Positions 8,676 through 16,916 of a DNA stretch of 23,548 nt are shown piece by piece. How positions within the stretch are numbered: the first letter of the stretch is position 1; each line of letters begins with the position of its first letter. The stretch comes from an uncultured Ruminiclostridium sp. (GTDB lineage: Bacteria > Bacillota > Clostridia > Oscillospirales > Ruminococcaceae). Under the pieces are notes generated by a model. That model was not told the origin of the DNA. It ran no database searches and saw only the letters and a program-made list of their open reading frames with translations. The stretch is from positions 1 to 23,548 of the forward strand of contig CAKSTB010000028.1 of the NCBI GenBank assembly GCA_934490165.1, in the 5' to 3' direction. The position numbers and the translations under genes are program-made.

Positions 8676-8748
8676 TTCCCAAAGTAAGTTCCACTGTGGA
8701 AAAAGGAATGGAACTTACTATGACGTAAATTTCCAAAGTAAGTTCCAC
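8676..8748. repeat. Small palindromic repeat cluster between purB and the giant gene
   Basis: Two direct copies of an 18-19 bp element containing AAAGTAAGTTCCAC (first at 8681-8694, second at 8735-8748) flank an inverted copy TGGAACTTACT (8709-8719). The first copy also contains the local palindrome TTCCACTGTGGAA. Either direct copy can pair with the inverted one, giving alternative hairpins. The cluster lies between the terminator of the giant gene and the purB promoter, with no ORF needed to explain it. It may be an intergenic repeat family. Confidence 0.6.
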
Positions 8749-8789
8749 AGCGAAAAACGACACAATTGCAGATATCTATCATATATTTA

Positions 8790-8820
8790 GTAAAAAGAGC
8801 ATCGGTCGCCCGATGCCCTT
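8790..8820 (-). terminator. Terminator of the giant LRR/Fn3 gene
   Basis: An 11-bp stem (8795-8805 with 8810-8820, one mismatch, GC-rich centre GCATCGG/CCGATGC) with a 4-nt loop is followed on the minus strand by a five-T run. It begins about 22 bp after the stop codon at 8842. Confidence 0.85.
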
Positions 8821-8841
8821 TTAATAAAATTATCTGCGTTC

Positions 8842-10518
8842 TTACTTCTTCGTCTTTACCGTCAGCGTACCGCTCCATGAGCTATACTGTGTAGCCTTAC
8901 CGATCGTCTTGTAAGCCCTGACTCTGAACTTGTAAGAAGTATTCTTCTTAAGGCTCTTCACAGTGCTTGTCACTGTGCTGTTCTTAGTAACCTTTGCGGC
9001 AGAAACCCACTTCTTACCGTTCCATTTCTGGATTTCATATCCGGTAGCTGAAGTGTTCTTGTTCCATTGTAACGTTACCGAAGTCTTGGCAGTGCTCTTA
9101 GCCTTGAAGCCGCCCATGTTCGTGGGATTTGTATTTACACTGAGCGTTGCTGTGTAAGCGCTGTACTGTGTAGTCTTACCGATCGTCTTGTACGCTCTTA
9201 TTCTATACTTATAAGTCGTACTAGTCTTAAGGCTCTTAACGGTGTAAGTAGTCGTGCTGTTCTTGGCTATCTTAGTAAGCGAAACCCACTTCTTGCCGTC
9301 CCACTTCTGCAACTCATAGCCCGTAGCGCTTGTGTTCTTGTTCCACTGGAGCGTTATGCTGTTGTAGGACTTAGCTTTAGCCTTAAAACCGCTCATATTA
9401 GAGGGATTAGTATTTACACTGAGCGTTGCCGTGTAAGCACTATACTGTGTAGCCTTGCCGATCGTCTTGTACGCCCTTATTCTGTACTTATAAGTCGTAC
9501 TAGCCTTAAGGCCCTTAACGGTGTAAGTGGTAGTGCTATTCTTGGCTATCTTGGTAAGCGATACCCACTTCTTGCCGTCCCACTTCTGTAACTCATAACC
9601 TGTAGCGCTAGCGTTCTTGTTCCACTGGAGTGTTATGCTGTTGTAAGACTTGGACTTAGCCTTAAATCCGCCCATGTTCGTGGGATTTGTATTTACACTC
9701 AGCGTTGTCGTGTAAGCACTATACTGTGTAGCCTTGCCAATTGTCTTGTACGCCCTTATTCTGTACTTATAAGTCGTACTAGCTTTAAGGCTCTTTACAG
9801 TGTAAGTAGTTGTACTGTTCTTATTTATCTTAGTAAGTGTAACCCACTTCTTGCCGTCCCACTTCTGCAACTCATAACCTGTAGCGCTTGTGTTCTTGTT
9901 CCACTGGAGCGTTATGCTTGTAGCGGTCTTTGACTTAGCTTTAAATCCGCTCATGTTTGTGGGATTTGTATTTACGCTCAGTGTCGCCGAGTATCCGCTG
10001 TACTGTGTAGCCTTGCCAATTGTCTTGTACGCTCTTATTCTGTACTTGTATGTCGTACTAGCCTTAAGGCTCTTTACAGTGTAAGTAGTTGTACTGTTCT
10101 TATTTATCTTAGTAAGCGATACCCACTTCTTGCCGTCCCACTTCTGTAACTCATAGCCTGTAGCGCTAGTGTTCTTGTTCCACTGGAGCGTTATGCTGTT
10201 GTAGGACTTAGCCTTAGCCTTAAATCCACTCATATTAGAGGGGTTTGTATTTACACTGAGTGTCGCAGAATTAGCGCTGTAAGCTGTAGCCTTACCCTCT
10301 GTCTTGTACGCTTTAATTCTGTACTGATAAGTCTTGCTTGCAGACAGCTTTGTGACTTTATATGTCAGTGTGCTGTTCTTGGCTATCTTAGTAACCTGAC
10401 TCCATGTCTTTCCGTTGTAAACCTCAATAATATAGCCGCTTGCCGAGTTGTTCTTATTCCACTGTAACGTGATACTTGTGCTGTCCTTAGCCTTAACCTT
10501 AAAACCGCCAACCTTGGC
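8842..10518 (-). repeat. Six tandem Fn3-encoding repeats, 279-bp period
   Basis: The 3' end of the giant gene is six tandem units of 93 codons (279 bp). The four central units differ at only a few positions (for example GYELQKWDGKKW and YKYRIRAYKTIGKATQYS recur in each), while the first and last are more divergent. This suggests amplification and homogenisation from the inside of the array. Confidence 0.9.
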
Positions 10519-13500
10519 AAGGGTGAGCTTTGCTATTGTTGCTGTTTCAGTCTTCTTGCACACCTTGCAGGTTTTTGTCTTTGTACCTGTTGCTGTGTAT
10601 GTTGCCGCCTTGGTGGTTTTCCAATTGTTAAAATCATGCTTGCCTGTCGCGGGTATAGCAGTTACGTCTTTCTTAGCACCGCAACGTGTGCAGTGATGCG
10701 ATTTTGAGCCTGCCGCGCCGCAGGTAGCAGCTTTATCTGTTGTCCAAGTTGTTGAGTACTTGTGACCGAGCGCTTTTATAGTCTGTGTTTCAACCTTACC
10801 GCAAACCGAGCAAGTCTTTGTCTTTGTACCTGTTGCCGTACAGGTTGCCGCCTTGGTCGTTTTCCAGTCGCCGAATGAGTGCTTGCCTGTCGCGGGTACA
10901 ACCTCCTGTGCCTTGATAACCGCGTTGCAGACTGAGCAGTGAATACCCTCTGTAAGACCTGTCTTTGTGCAGGTTGCGGCTACTGCCTTGTCAACAACTT
11001 CCGTATGACCTTCTGCAGGGATCGTTTCGGTTTCCGTTTTGTTGCATAAAGAGCATACTCTTACCTTTTCACCGTCTTTTGTACAGCTTGCTTCTTGAGT
11101 AATTGTCCATTCGCCGAATTTATGCACTTTGCATTCAAGTATCTTATATTCAAAGCCATTGTCCTTGGCATACTGCTCTCCGGCTGTGCCGCCGTAGCAG
11201 TAAATTTTGAAACCGTCTATTTTTTCATCGTTCTCATCAAATCCAAATGCATAATCACCTATATTCGTTACACTGTCCGGTATCGTTACATTTATAAGTT
11301 TCGGACAATTATAAAAAGCAGAGTCACCTATACTCGTCACACCGTCAGATATTGTAATATCTGTTAAGCTTGTGCAACCGCCGAAAGCAGCATTACCGAT
11401 CATTGTCACACTGCCGGGTATCGTAATATCTTTTAAGCTTGCGCAACCGTTGAAAGCAGCATCACCGATCATTGTCACACTGCCGGGTATTGTAATATCT
11501 GTTAAGCTTGTGCAGCCAACGAAAGCCATATCACCGATCATTGTCACACTGTCAGGTATAGTTACTTTCTTAAGGCTTTCACAAAACCAAAAAACACACC
11601 TTCCGATGCTCTTCACATTGTTCGGTATTTTAATTTCCGTAAGACTGTTACAATTACCGAAAGCATAATCACCGATCATTGTCACACTGTCGGGTATCGT
11701 AATATCTGTTAAGCTTGTGCAGCTGCTGAAAGCGTTATTAGCTATACACTTTGTACCATCTTTAATAACTATTTTATCACAATCTTCAGCTGCAATTACC
11801 CATTTGCCCACATATTTTACCGGTGTGTTCTGCTTATCAAGTAAAGCTGTGTTATAAAACGCATCCGATGATATACTGATCACACTGTCCGGTATTACTA
11901 TATCTGCAAGCTTCATGCAATTAAGGAAAGCACCGTTTTCGATATTCTCTAAACTGCTTGACAATAAGACCTCAGAAAGATTCGTACAATTCTCAAAAGC
12001 ATAGGCGTTGATATATTTAACCGTATCCGGCATTGTTACTTTTTCAATTATTTCATCACATGAGAAAGCTTCGAAAGCAATTCCACGTGTTCCGTCTTTT
12101 AATACTACATTCGCAGTATGACCGCTGCCAACGACCCAGCCGTCTACATATTTTATTGTTCCGTACTCATCTGAAATTAAAGAACTACATTCAAAAGCGC
12201 CGGATTCAATTTCAGTAACACTATCAGGAATTGTAAGCTCACAAAGATTTAAGCATCCGTAAAATGCCTTTTCTCTTATGGTTCTTATTCCTTCAGGAAT
12301 AACATAACTGCTGTCTTTTTTTCCTGCCGGATAATTTATCAATTCTGTCTTATCCTTATCGTAAAGAACGCCATCTACAGTAGTATACCATTTGTTCGCT
12401 TCATCTGTATTTATATTTTCGAGTGACCGACAATTGTAGAACGGTGATGCGCCTATACCGCTTACATTTGCAGGTATATCGGCATATTTCAGTGAATAGC
12501 ACTCAGCAAAAGCATAGCCGCCTATATAAGTTACACTTTCTGGGATAGTAACCGATTTGAGCGATGTACAGCCATAGAACGCGCTATTTCCTACATATGT
12601 CACACTCGCGGGAATTGTAACTGTTTCAAGCGATGTACAACCAGAGAATGCGTTATTGCCTATATCGGTCACACCGTCCGGTATTGTTATACTTGTAAGC
12701 TCAGTGCAGCCTTTGAATGCGCTGTCACCGATTTTGGTAACCTTCTTGCCGTCTATTTCACCGGGAATTACATATGTCGCACTGTTTCCGACATATTTGG
12801 TTATTTCCAGTGTACCGTCGTCAAGCTCATTGGTGAGGAGACAAGCTTCATCGGTAAAACCGTTTTTGAGGGCATACATATGTCCGTATGTATCCTTGAC
12901 ATAATTTATCTTGAATCCATCGACCTTATACATTTCCCATTCGCAAGAATCGGTATTATAAATTTCATAATATCCCAAAGCGTAATCTCCGATATTTGTC
13001 ACGCTTGCGGGAATAGTTACAGATTTGAGTGATGTACATTTAAAGAAAGCTTTACTTTTAATGCTCGTTACACTATCCGGAATTGTTACGCTTGTAAGCG
13101 ATGTGCAGCCCCAAAATGCCGCCTCGTCTATGCTTGTCACACCGTCAGGTATCGTCACGCTTGTAAGCGATGTGCAGACCGTGAATGCACTGTTGCCGAT
13201 TTGGGTAACCTTCTTACCGTTAATTTCACCGGGAATTACATATGTTGCACTTGTCGCACTGTTTCCGACATATTGGCTTATTTTTAGTGTACCGTCGTTA
13301 AGCTCATTGGTGAGGAGACAAGCTTCATCAGTAAAACCGTTTTCAGTAGCATAATAATGTCCGTATGTATTCTTGACATAGTTTATCTTGAATCCATCGA
13401 CCTTTTTCAATTCCCACGTGTCCTCATAACGATAATATCCAAAAGCTTTATCACCGATATCAGTCACGCTCGCCGGAATAGTAACCTCTTTGAGCGATGT

Positions 13501-16500
13501 GCAGTTATAGAATGCACTACTGTATATATCTGTCACACTGTTTGGAATAGTGACCGTTTCAAGCGATGTGCAATTGGAGAATGCACGATCAAATATATAT
13601 TTCACACTATCAGGTATCGTCACGCTTGTCAGCTCGGTGCGGTCTATGAATGCATTTTCGCCGATTTTGGTAACCTTCTTGCCGTGAATTTCATCGGGAA
13701 TTACACATGTCGCACTGTTTCCTGCGTATCCGGTTATTCCTACCGTACCGTCATCAAGTTCATTAACAACAAAACAAGCTCCATCAGTAAATCCGTTTTT
13801 AATTGCGTACCAGTGTCCCTGTGTATTATTGACATAGTTTATCTTAAATCCGTCTGCCTTCTTTGTTTCCGAGCTATCTCTATCATAGTAATATCCAAAA
13901 GCTTCATTACCGATAGATGTCGCACTTGCCGGAATAGCAACCTCTTTGAGCGATGTGCAGTTATAGAATGCTCTGGGGTATATATGTGTCACACCGTCCG
14001 GTATCGTTATACTTGTCAGCTCAGTACAACCGTTGAATGCGTTGTAGCCGATTTGAGTAACCTTCTTACCGTCGATTTCCGAAGGAATTACACATGTCGC
14101 ACTGTTTCCGGCATAGTTGCTTATTTCCAGTGTACCGTCGTCAAGCTCATTGGTGAGGAAACAAGCTTCATCGGTAAAACCGTTTTTGAGGGCATACATA
14201 TGTCCGTATGTATTCTTGACATAATTTATCTTGAATCCATCGATCTTCTTTGTTTCAAAGCTATCACTATCATAGTAATATCCAAAAGCATAATTGTCAA
14301 TATATGTCACACTTTTCGGAATGGTAACCGACTTGAGCGATACACAGTTGTAAAATGCACGCCAGCGGATATCTGTCACACCATCAGGTATAGTAACACT
14401 TGTCAGCTCAGTACAATCGATGAATGCGCTGTTACCGATCCTGATGACCTTCTTACCGTCAATTTCACCGGGAATTTCATATGTCGCACTGTTTCCGACA
14501 TATTTGCTTATTTCCAGTGTACCGTCGTTAAGCTCATTGGTGAAGAGACAATCTTCATCAGAAAAGCCGTTTTTAGTAGCATAATAATGTCCGTATGTAT
14601 TCTTGACATAATTTATCTTGAATCCATCGACCTTCTTTATTTCCGAGCCATCTATATCAGAATAATATCCGAAAGCTTCATCACCGATATCAGTCACGCT
14701 CGCCGGAATAGTAACCTCTTTGAGCGATGTGCAGTTACGGAATGCACTACTGTATATATATGTCACACTGTTTGGAATAGTGACCGTTTCAAGCGATGTG
14801 CAACCGAAGAATGCGCCATCAAATATATATTTCACACTATCAGGTATCGTCACGCTTGTCAGCTCGGTGCGGTATATGAATGCACTGTCGCTGATTCTGG
14901 TAACCTTCTTGCCGTGAATTTCATCGGGAATTACACATGTCGCACTGTTTCCTGCGTATCCGGTTATTTCTACCGTACCGTCGTCAAGTTCATTAACAAC
15001 AAAACAATCTCCATCGGTAAATCCGTTTTTAATTGCGTACCAGTGTCCCCGTGTATTATTGACATAGTTTATCTTAAATCCGTCTACCTTCTTTTCTTTC
15101 CAGCTATCTCTATCATAGTAATATCCGAAAGCTTCATCACCGATATCAGTCACGCTCGCCGGAATAGTAACCTCTTTGAGCGATGTGCAGTTATAGAATG
15201 CTCTGGAGTATATTTGTGTCACACTGTTTGGTATAGTAACCATTTCAAGCGATGTACAATCAGAGAATGAGCTATTACCTATACATGTCACACCGTCAGG
15301 TATCGTTATACTTGTCAGCTCAGTACAATCGTTGAATGCGTCGTAGCCGATTTGAGTAACCTTCTTACCGTCTATTTCCGAAGGAATTACATATGTCGCA
15401 CTGTTTCCGACATATTCGGTTATTTCCAGTGTACCGTTGCCAAGCTCATGGGTGAGGAGACAAGCTTCATCGGTAAAACCGTTTTTGAGGGCATACATAT
15501 GTCCGTATGTATTCTTGACATAATTTATCTTGAATCCATCGATCTTCTTTGTTTCAAAGCTATCACTATCATAGTAATATCCAAAAGCATAATTGTCAAT
15601 ATATGTCACACTTTTCGGAATGGTAACCGACTTGAGCGATACACAGTTGTAAAATGCACGCCAGCGGATATCTGTCACACCATCAGGTATAGTAACACTT
15701 GTCAGCTCAGTACAATCGATGAATGCGCTGTTACCGATCCTGATGACCTTCTTACCGTCAATTTCACCGGGAATTTCATATGTCGCACTGTTTCCGACAT
15801 ATTTGCTTATTTCCAGTGTACCGTCGTTAAGCTCATTGGTGAAGAGACAATCTTCATCAGAAAAGCCGTTTTTAGTAGCATAATAATGTCCGTATGTATT
15901 CTTGACATAATTTATCTTGAATCCATCGACCTTCTTTATTTCCGATTCATCTATATCATTAAAATAATATCCGAAAGCTTCATCACCGATATCAGTCACG
16001 CTTGCGGGAATAGTAACCGACTTGAGCGATGTGCAGTTACAGAATGCTTGCAGCTCGATATCTGTTACACTATCGGGTATTGTTATACTTGCAAGACTAT
16101 TGCAGTCAAAGAAAGCTCTATCCCGGATCGTAGTTACGCTGTTTGGGATCGAAACGCCTGTAAGTTTTCCACAACCTGAAAAAGCCTGGCTGCCTATCTC
16201 AGTAACACTATCCGGTATAACTATTTCTTTTGCACTTGATTTTTCAAATGCGTTGTTTCCTATCCTCGTTACACTCTTCCCATCGATCTGAGCCGGGATA
16301 ACAATATTCTCTGCACTGCCGCTATAACCCGTGATCTCAATAGTGCCGTCGTCAAGCGCATTATATGTATAGTCGCTTTCACCCTCCCCCGGTTCAGAAG
16401 ATAAGACCGTTTTGCCCGACTCTTCAGCTTTATCCGAGCCACCGGACGCAGGATCTGCCGACACATTGACAGTAGACGTTCCGCCGGCACCGCTTATTTC

Positions 16501-16578
16501 CGCAAATGCTTCCGGCGCTATCGAGCTTACCGTGATCGCCGCCGCAAGTAACGCGGCGATAATTCTTTTAAGCTTCAT
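8842..16578 (-). CDS. Giant secreted BspA-type leucine-rich repeat protein with Fn3 array
   Basis: A 2578-residue extracellular protein, probably adhesive. Residues 1-26 form a Sec signal peptide with likely cleavage after AFA. About 55-1810 consists of BspA-type LRRs (pattern IPDSVTxIGxxAFxxCTSL) arranged as nine capped blocks. A block starts with a xELDDGTLEITxYxG / IPGEIDGKKVTxIG cap; most end with a GFKINYVKNTYGHxYAxKNGF segment. Residues ~1814-2018 hold five CxxC-containing repeats (CSLC, CSVC, CSVC, CTRC, CKVC). Residues ~2020-2578 are six Fn3 domains of 93 residues that are nearly identical to one another. There is no LPxTG, dockerin or SLH motif, so the attachment mode is unknown. The ATG at 16578 follows AGAAGGAAAG. 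Its leader carries a promoter and a terminator-type attenuator. Several sections are exact or near-exact duplicates, so assembly and length could vary among strains. No enzyme domain is visible. Confidence 0.93.
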   Translation of the reverse strand: MKLKRIIAALLAAAITVSSIAPEAFAEISGAGGTSTVNVSADPASGGSDKAEESGKTVLSSEPGEGESDYTYNALDDGTIEITGYSGSAENIVIPAQIDGKSVTRIGNNAFEKSSAKEIVIPDSVTEIGSQAFSGCGKLTGVSIPNSVTTIRDRAFFDCNSLASITIPDSVTDIELQAFCNCTSLKSVTIPASVTDIGDEAFGYYFNDIDESEIKKVDGFKINYVKNTYGHYYATKNGFSDEDCLFTNELNDGTLEISKYVGNSATYEIPGEIDGKKVIRIGNSAFIDCTELTSVTIPDGVTDIRWRAFYNCVSLKSVTIPKSVTYIDNYAFGYYYDSDSFETKKIDGFKINYVKNTYGHMYALKNGFTDEACLLTHELGNGTLEITEYVGNSATYVIPSEIDGKKVTQIGYDAFNDCTELTSITIPDGVTCIGNSSFSDCTSLEMVTIPNSVTQIYSRAFYNCTSLKEVTIPASVTDIGDEAFGYYYDRDSWKEKKVDGFKINYVNNTRGHWYAIKNGFTDGDCFVVNELDDGTVEITGYAGNSATCVIPDEIHGKKVTRISDSAFIYRTELTSVTIPDSVKYIFDGAFFGCTSLETVTIPNSVTYIYSSAFRNCTSLKEVTIPASVTDIGDEAFGYYSDIDGSEIKKVDGFKINYVKNTYGHYYATKNGFSDEDCLFTNELNDGTLEISKYVGNSATYEIPGEIDGKKVIRIGNSAFIDCTELTSVTIPDGVTDIRWRAFYNCVSLKSVTIPKSVTYIDNYAFGYYYDSDSFETKKIDGFKINYVKNTYGHMYALKNGFTDEACFLTNELDDGTLEISNYAGNSATCVIPSEIDGKKVTQIGYNAFNGCTELTSITIPDGVTHIYPRAFYNCTSLKEVAIPASATSIGNEAFGYYYDRDSSETKKADGFKINYVNNTQGHWYAIKNGFTDGACFVVNELDDGTVGITGYAGNSATCVIPDEIHGKKVTKIGENAFIDRTELTSVTIPDSVKYIFDRAFSNCTSLETVTIPNSVTDIYSSAFYNCTSLKEVTIPASVTDIGDKAFGYYRYEDTWELKKVDGFKINYVKNTYGHYYATENGFTDEACLLTNELNDGTLKISQYVGNSATSATYVIPGEINGKKVTQIGNSAFTVCTSLTSVTIPDGVTSIDEAAFWGCTSLTSVTIPDSVTSIKSKAFFKCTSLKSVTIPASVTNIGDYALGYYEIYNTDSCEWEMYKVDGFKINYVKDTYGHMYALKNGFTDEACLLTNELDDGTLEITKYVGNSATYVIPGEIDGKKVTKIGDSAFKGCTELTSITIPDGVTDIGNNAFSGCTSLETVTIPASVTYVGNSAFYGCTSLKSVTIPESVTYIGGYAFAECYSLKYADIPANVSGIGASPFYNCRSLENINTDEANKWYTTVDGVLYDKDKTELINYPAGKKDSSYVIPEGIRTIREKAFYGCLNLCELTIPDSVTEIESGAFECSSLISDEYGTIKYVDGWVVGSGHTANVVLKDGTRGIAFEAFSCDEIIEKVTMPDTVKYINAYAFENCTNLSEVLLSSSLENIENGAFLNCMKLADIVIPDSVISISSDAFYNTALLDKQNTPVKYVGKWVIAAEDCDKIVIKDGTKCIANNAFSSCTSLTDITIPDSVTMIGDYAFGNCNSLTEIKIPNNVKSIGRCVFWFCESLKKVTIPDSVTMIGDMAFVGCTSLTDITIPGSVTMIGDAAFNGCASLKDITIPGSVTMIGNAAFGGCTSLTDITISDGVTSIGDSAFYNCPKLINVTIPDSVTNIGDYAFGFDENDEKIDGFKIYCYGGTAGEQYAKDNGFEYKILECKVHKFGEWTITQEASCTKDGEKVRVCSLCNKTETETIPAEGHTEVVDKAVAATCTKTGLTEGIHCSVCNAVIKAQEVVPATGKHSFGDWKTTKAATCTATGTKTKTCSVCGKVETQTIKALGHKYSTTWTTDKAATCGAAGSKSHHCTRCGAKKDVTAIPATGKHDFNNWKTTKAATYTATGTKTKTCKVCKKTETATIAKLTLAKVGGFKVKAKDSTSITLQWNKNNSASGYIIEVYNGKTWSQVTKIAKNSTLTYKVTKLSASKTYQYRIKAYKTEGKATAYSANSATLSVNTNPSNMSGFKAKAKSYNSITLQWNKNTSATGYELQKWDGKKWVSLTKINKNSTTTYTVKSLKASTTYKYRIRAYKTIGKATQYSGYSATLSVNTNPTNMSGFKAKSKTATSITLQWNKNTSATGYELQKWDGKKWVTLTKINKNSTTTYTVKSLKASTTYKYRIRAYKTIGKATQYSAYTTTLSVNTNPTNMGGFKAKSKSYNSITLQWNKNASATGYELQKWDGKKWVSLTKIAKNSTTTYTVKGLKASTTYKYRIRAYKTIGKATQYSAYTATLSVNTNPSNMSGFKAKAKSYNSITLQWNKNTSATGYELQKWDGKKWVSLTKIAKNSTTTYTVKSLKTSTTYKYRIRAYKTIGKTTQYSAYTATLSVNTNPTNMGGFKAKSTAKTSVTLQWNKNTSATGYEIQKWNGKKWVSAAKVTKNSTVTSTVKSLKKNTSYKFRVRAYKTIGKATQYSSWSGTLTVKTKK
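14161..14646 (-). repeat. 486-bp exact internal duplicate, copy A
   Basis: Read by eye line against line, these 486 bases are identical to 15460-15945, offset by 1299 bp (433 codons, in frame). They encode part of an LRR block, the block-ending YVKNTYGH segment and the next start cap. Divergence begins abruptly at both ends. Confidence 0.9.
15460..15945 (-). repeat. 486-bp exact internal duplicate, copy B
   Basis: Second copy of the exact 486-bp segment, closer to the 5' end of the gene. Neighbouring blocks are similar but clearly diverged, so this pair reflects a recent duplication or gene conversion rather than ancient repeats. Confidence 0.9.
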
Positions 16579-16606
16579 AACTTTCCTTCTTTCATTTTTA
16601 TAAATA

Positions 16607-16644
16607 TAAAAAAGGCATAGTCCACCCCTCGCGGACTATGCCTT
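16607..16644 (-). terminator. Leader terminator (attenuator) before the giant gene
   Basis: A perfect 12-bp stem (AAGGCATAGTCC at 16644-16633 pairing with GGACTATGCCTT at 16623-16612) with a 9-nt loop is followed by a six-T run on the minus strand. It ends about 30 bp before the ATG of the giant gene and downstream of that gene's only visible promoter. No promoter fits between it and the start codon, so it must be bypassed for expression. Confidence 0.85.
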
Positions 16645-16770
16645 AATAACCATATTGAATTTTACGCAGAGATATTGCGCACAACTTACAGAGGCGCTTT
16701 TATCAAGCTCCTTTTTACATAAATTGTCATTTAATTTCTTACACATATTCTCACCGTTTTTCTTCAGCAT
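16636..16770 (-). CDS. Possible cysteine-containing leader peptide (44 or 36 codons)
   Basis: A short ORF in the leader of the giant LRR gene. From ATG 16770 it gives 44 residues; from the internal in-frame ATG 16746 it gives 36, beginning MCKKLNDNLCKKELDK. The internal start has a GGTGAG tract 3 nt upstream; the first ATG has no obvious ribosome-binding site. The ORF contains four Cys codons (TGT, TGT, TGT, TGC) and its TAG stop at 16636-16638 lies inside the 5' arm of the terminator stem. This geometry would allow a terminating ribosome to block the hairpin. It is not recognised as a member of any family and could be fortuitous. Confidence 0.35.
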   Translation of the reverse strand: MLKKNGENMCKKLNDNLCKKELDKSASVSCAQYLCVKFNMVIKA

Positions 16771-16792
16771 TCAATGCACTAATTCTTTGTAC

Positions 16793-16821
16793 AGTATAAC
16801 ACCGATGCTAAATGTTGTCAA
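16793..16821 (-). promoter_or_regulatory. Promoter of the giant LRR gene
   Basis: Minus-strand -35 TTGACA (16816-16821) and -10 TATACT (16793-16798) with a 17-bp spacer. Start of transcription near 16786 gives a leader of about 210 nt containing the short ORF and the attenuator hairpin. I looked for c-di-GMP, T-box and other common aptamer motifs in the leader and saw none. Confidence 0.8.
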
Positions 16822-16866
16822 GTATGTAAATACGGCGAAATGATGTTATACGCTGACATATAACGC

Positions 16867-16894
16867 AAAAACGGCAGAGCCTGTGCTCTGCCGT
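16867..16894 (-). terminator. Terminator of the Asn-rich repeat protein gene
   Basis: A perfect 10-bp GC-rich stem (ACGGCAGAGC with GCTCTGCCGT) with a 4-nt loop is followed by TTTT on the minus strand, about 22 bp after the stop codon at 16917. It insulates the giant gene from upstream transcription. Confidence 0.85.
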
Positions 16895-16916
16895 CATGTG
16901 CTATGTACTGTTTCAA

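Noticed and set aside
8672..8878. Minus-strand 68-codon frame overlapping the end of the giant gene
   Set aside because: It runs through the terminator hairpin and the palindromic repeats; its GTYFGN repetition is just the translated DNA repeat.
8842..10518. CRISPR-like or satellite array
   Set aside because: The regular 279-bp period is fully explained by in-frame Fn3 domain repeats.
13357..15270. A 637-codon open frame on the plus strand opposite the giant LRR gene, with a 275-codon partner at 15352-16179
   Set aside because: It is antisense to a strongly supported repeat protein; the frame stays open because the repeated LRR DNA lacks stops in that register. Its translation is low-quality and repeats with the same period as the sense gene.
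16600..16790. A c-di-GMP or other known riboswitch in the giant gene's leader
   Set aside because: The conserved aptamer motifs were not found; only the terminator and the short ORF are visible.
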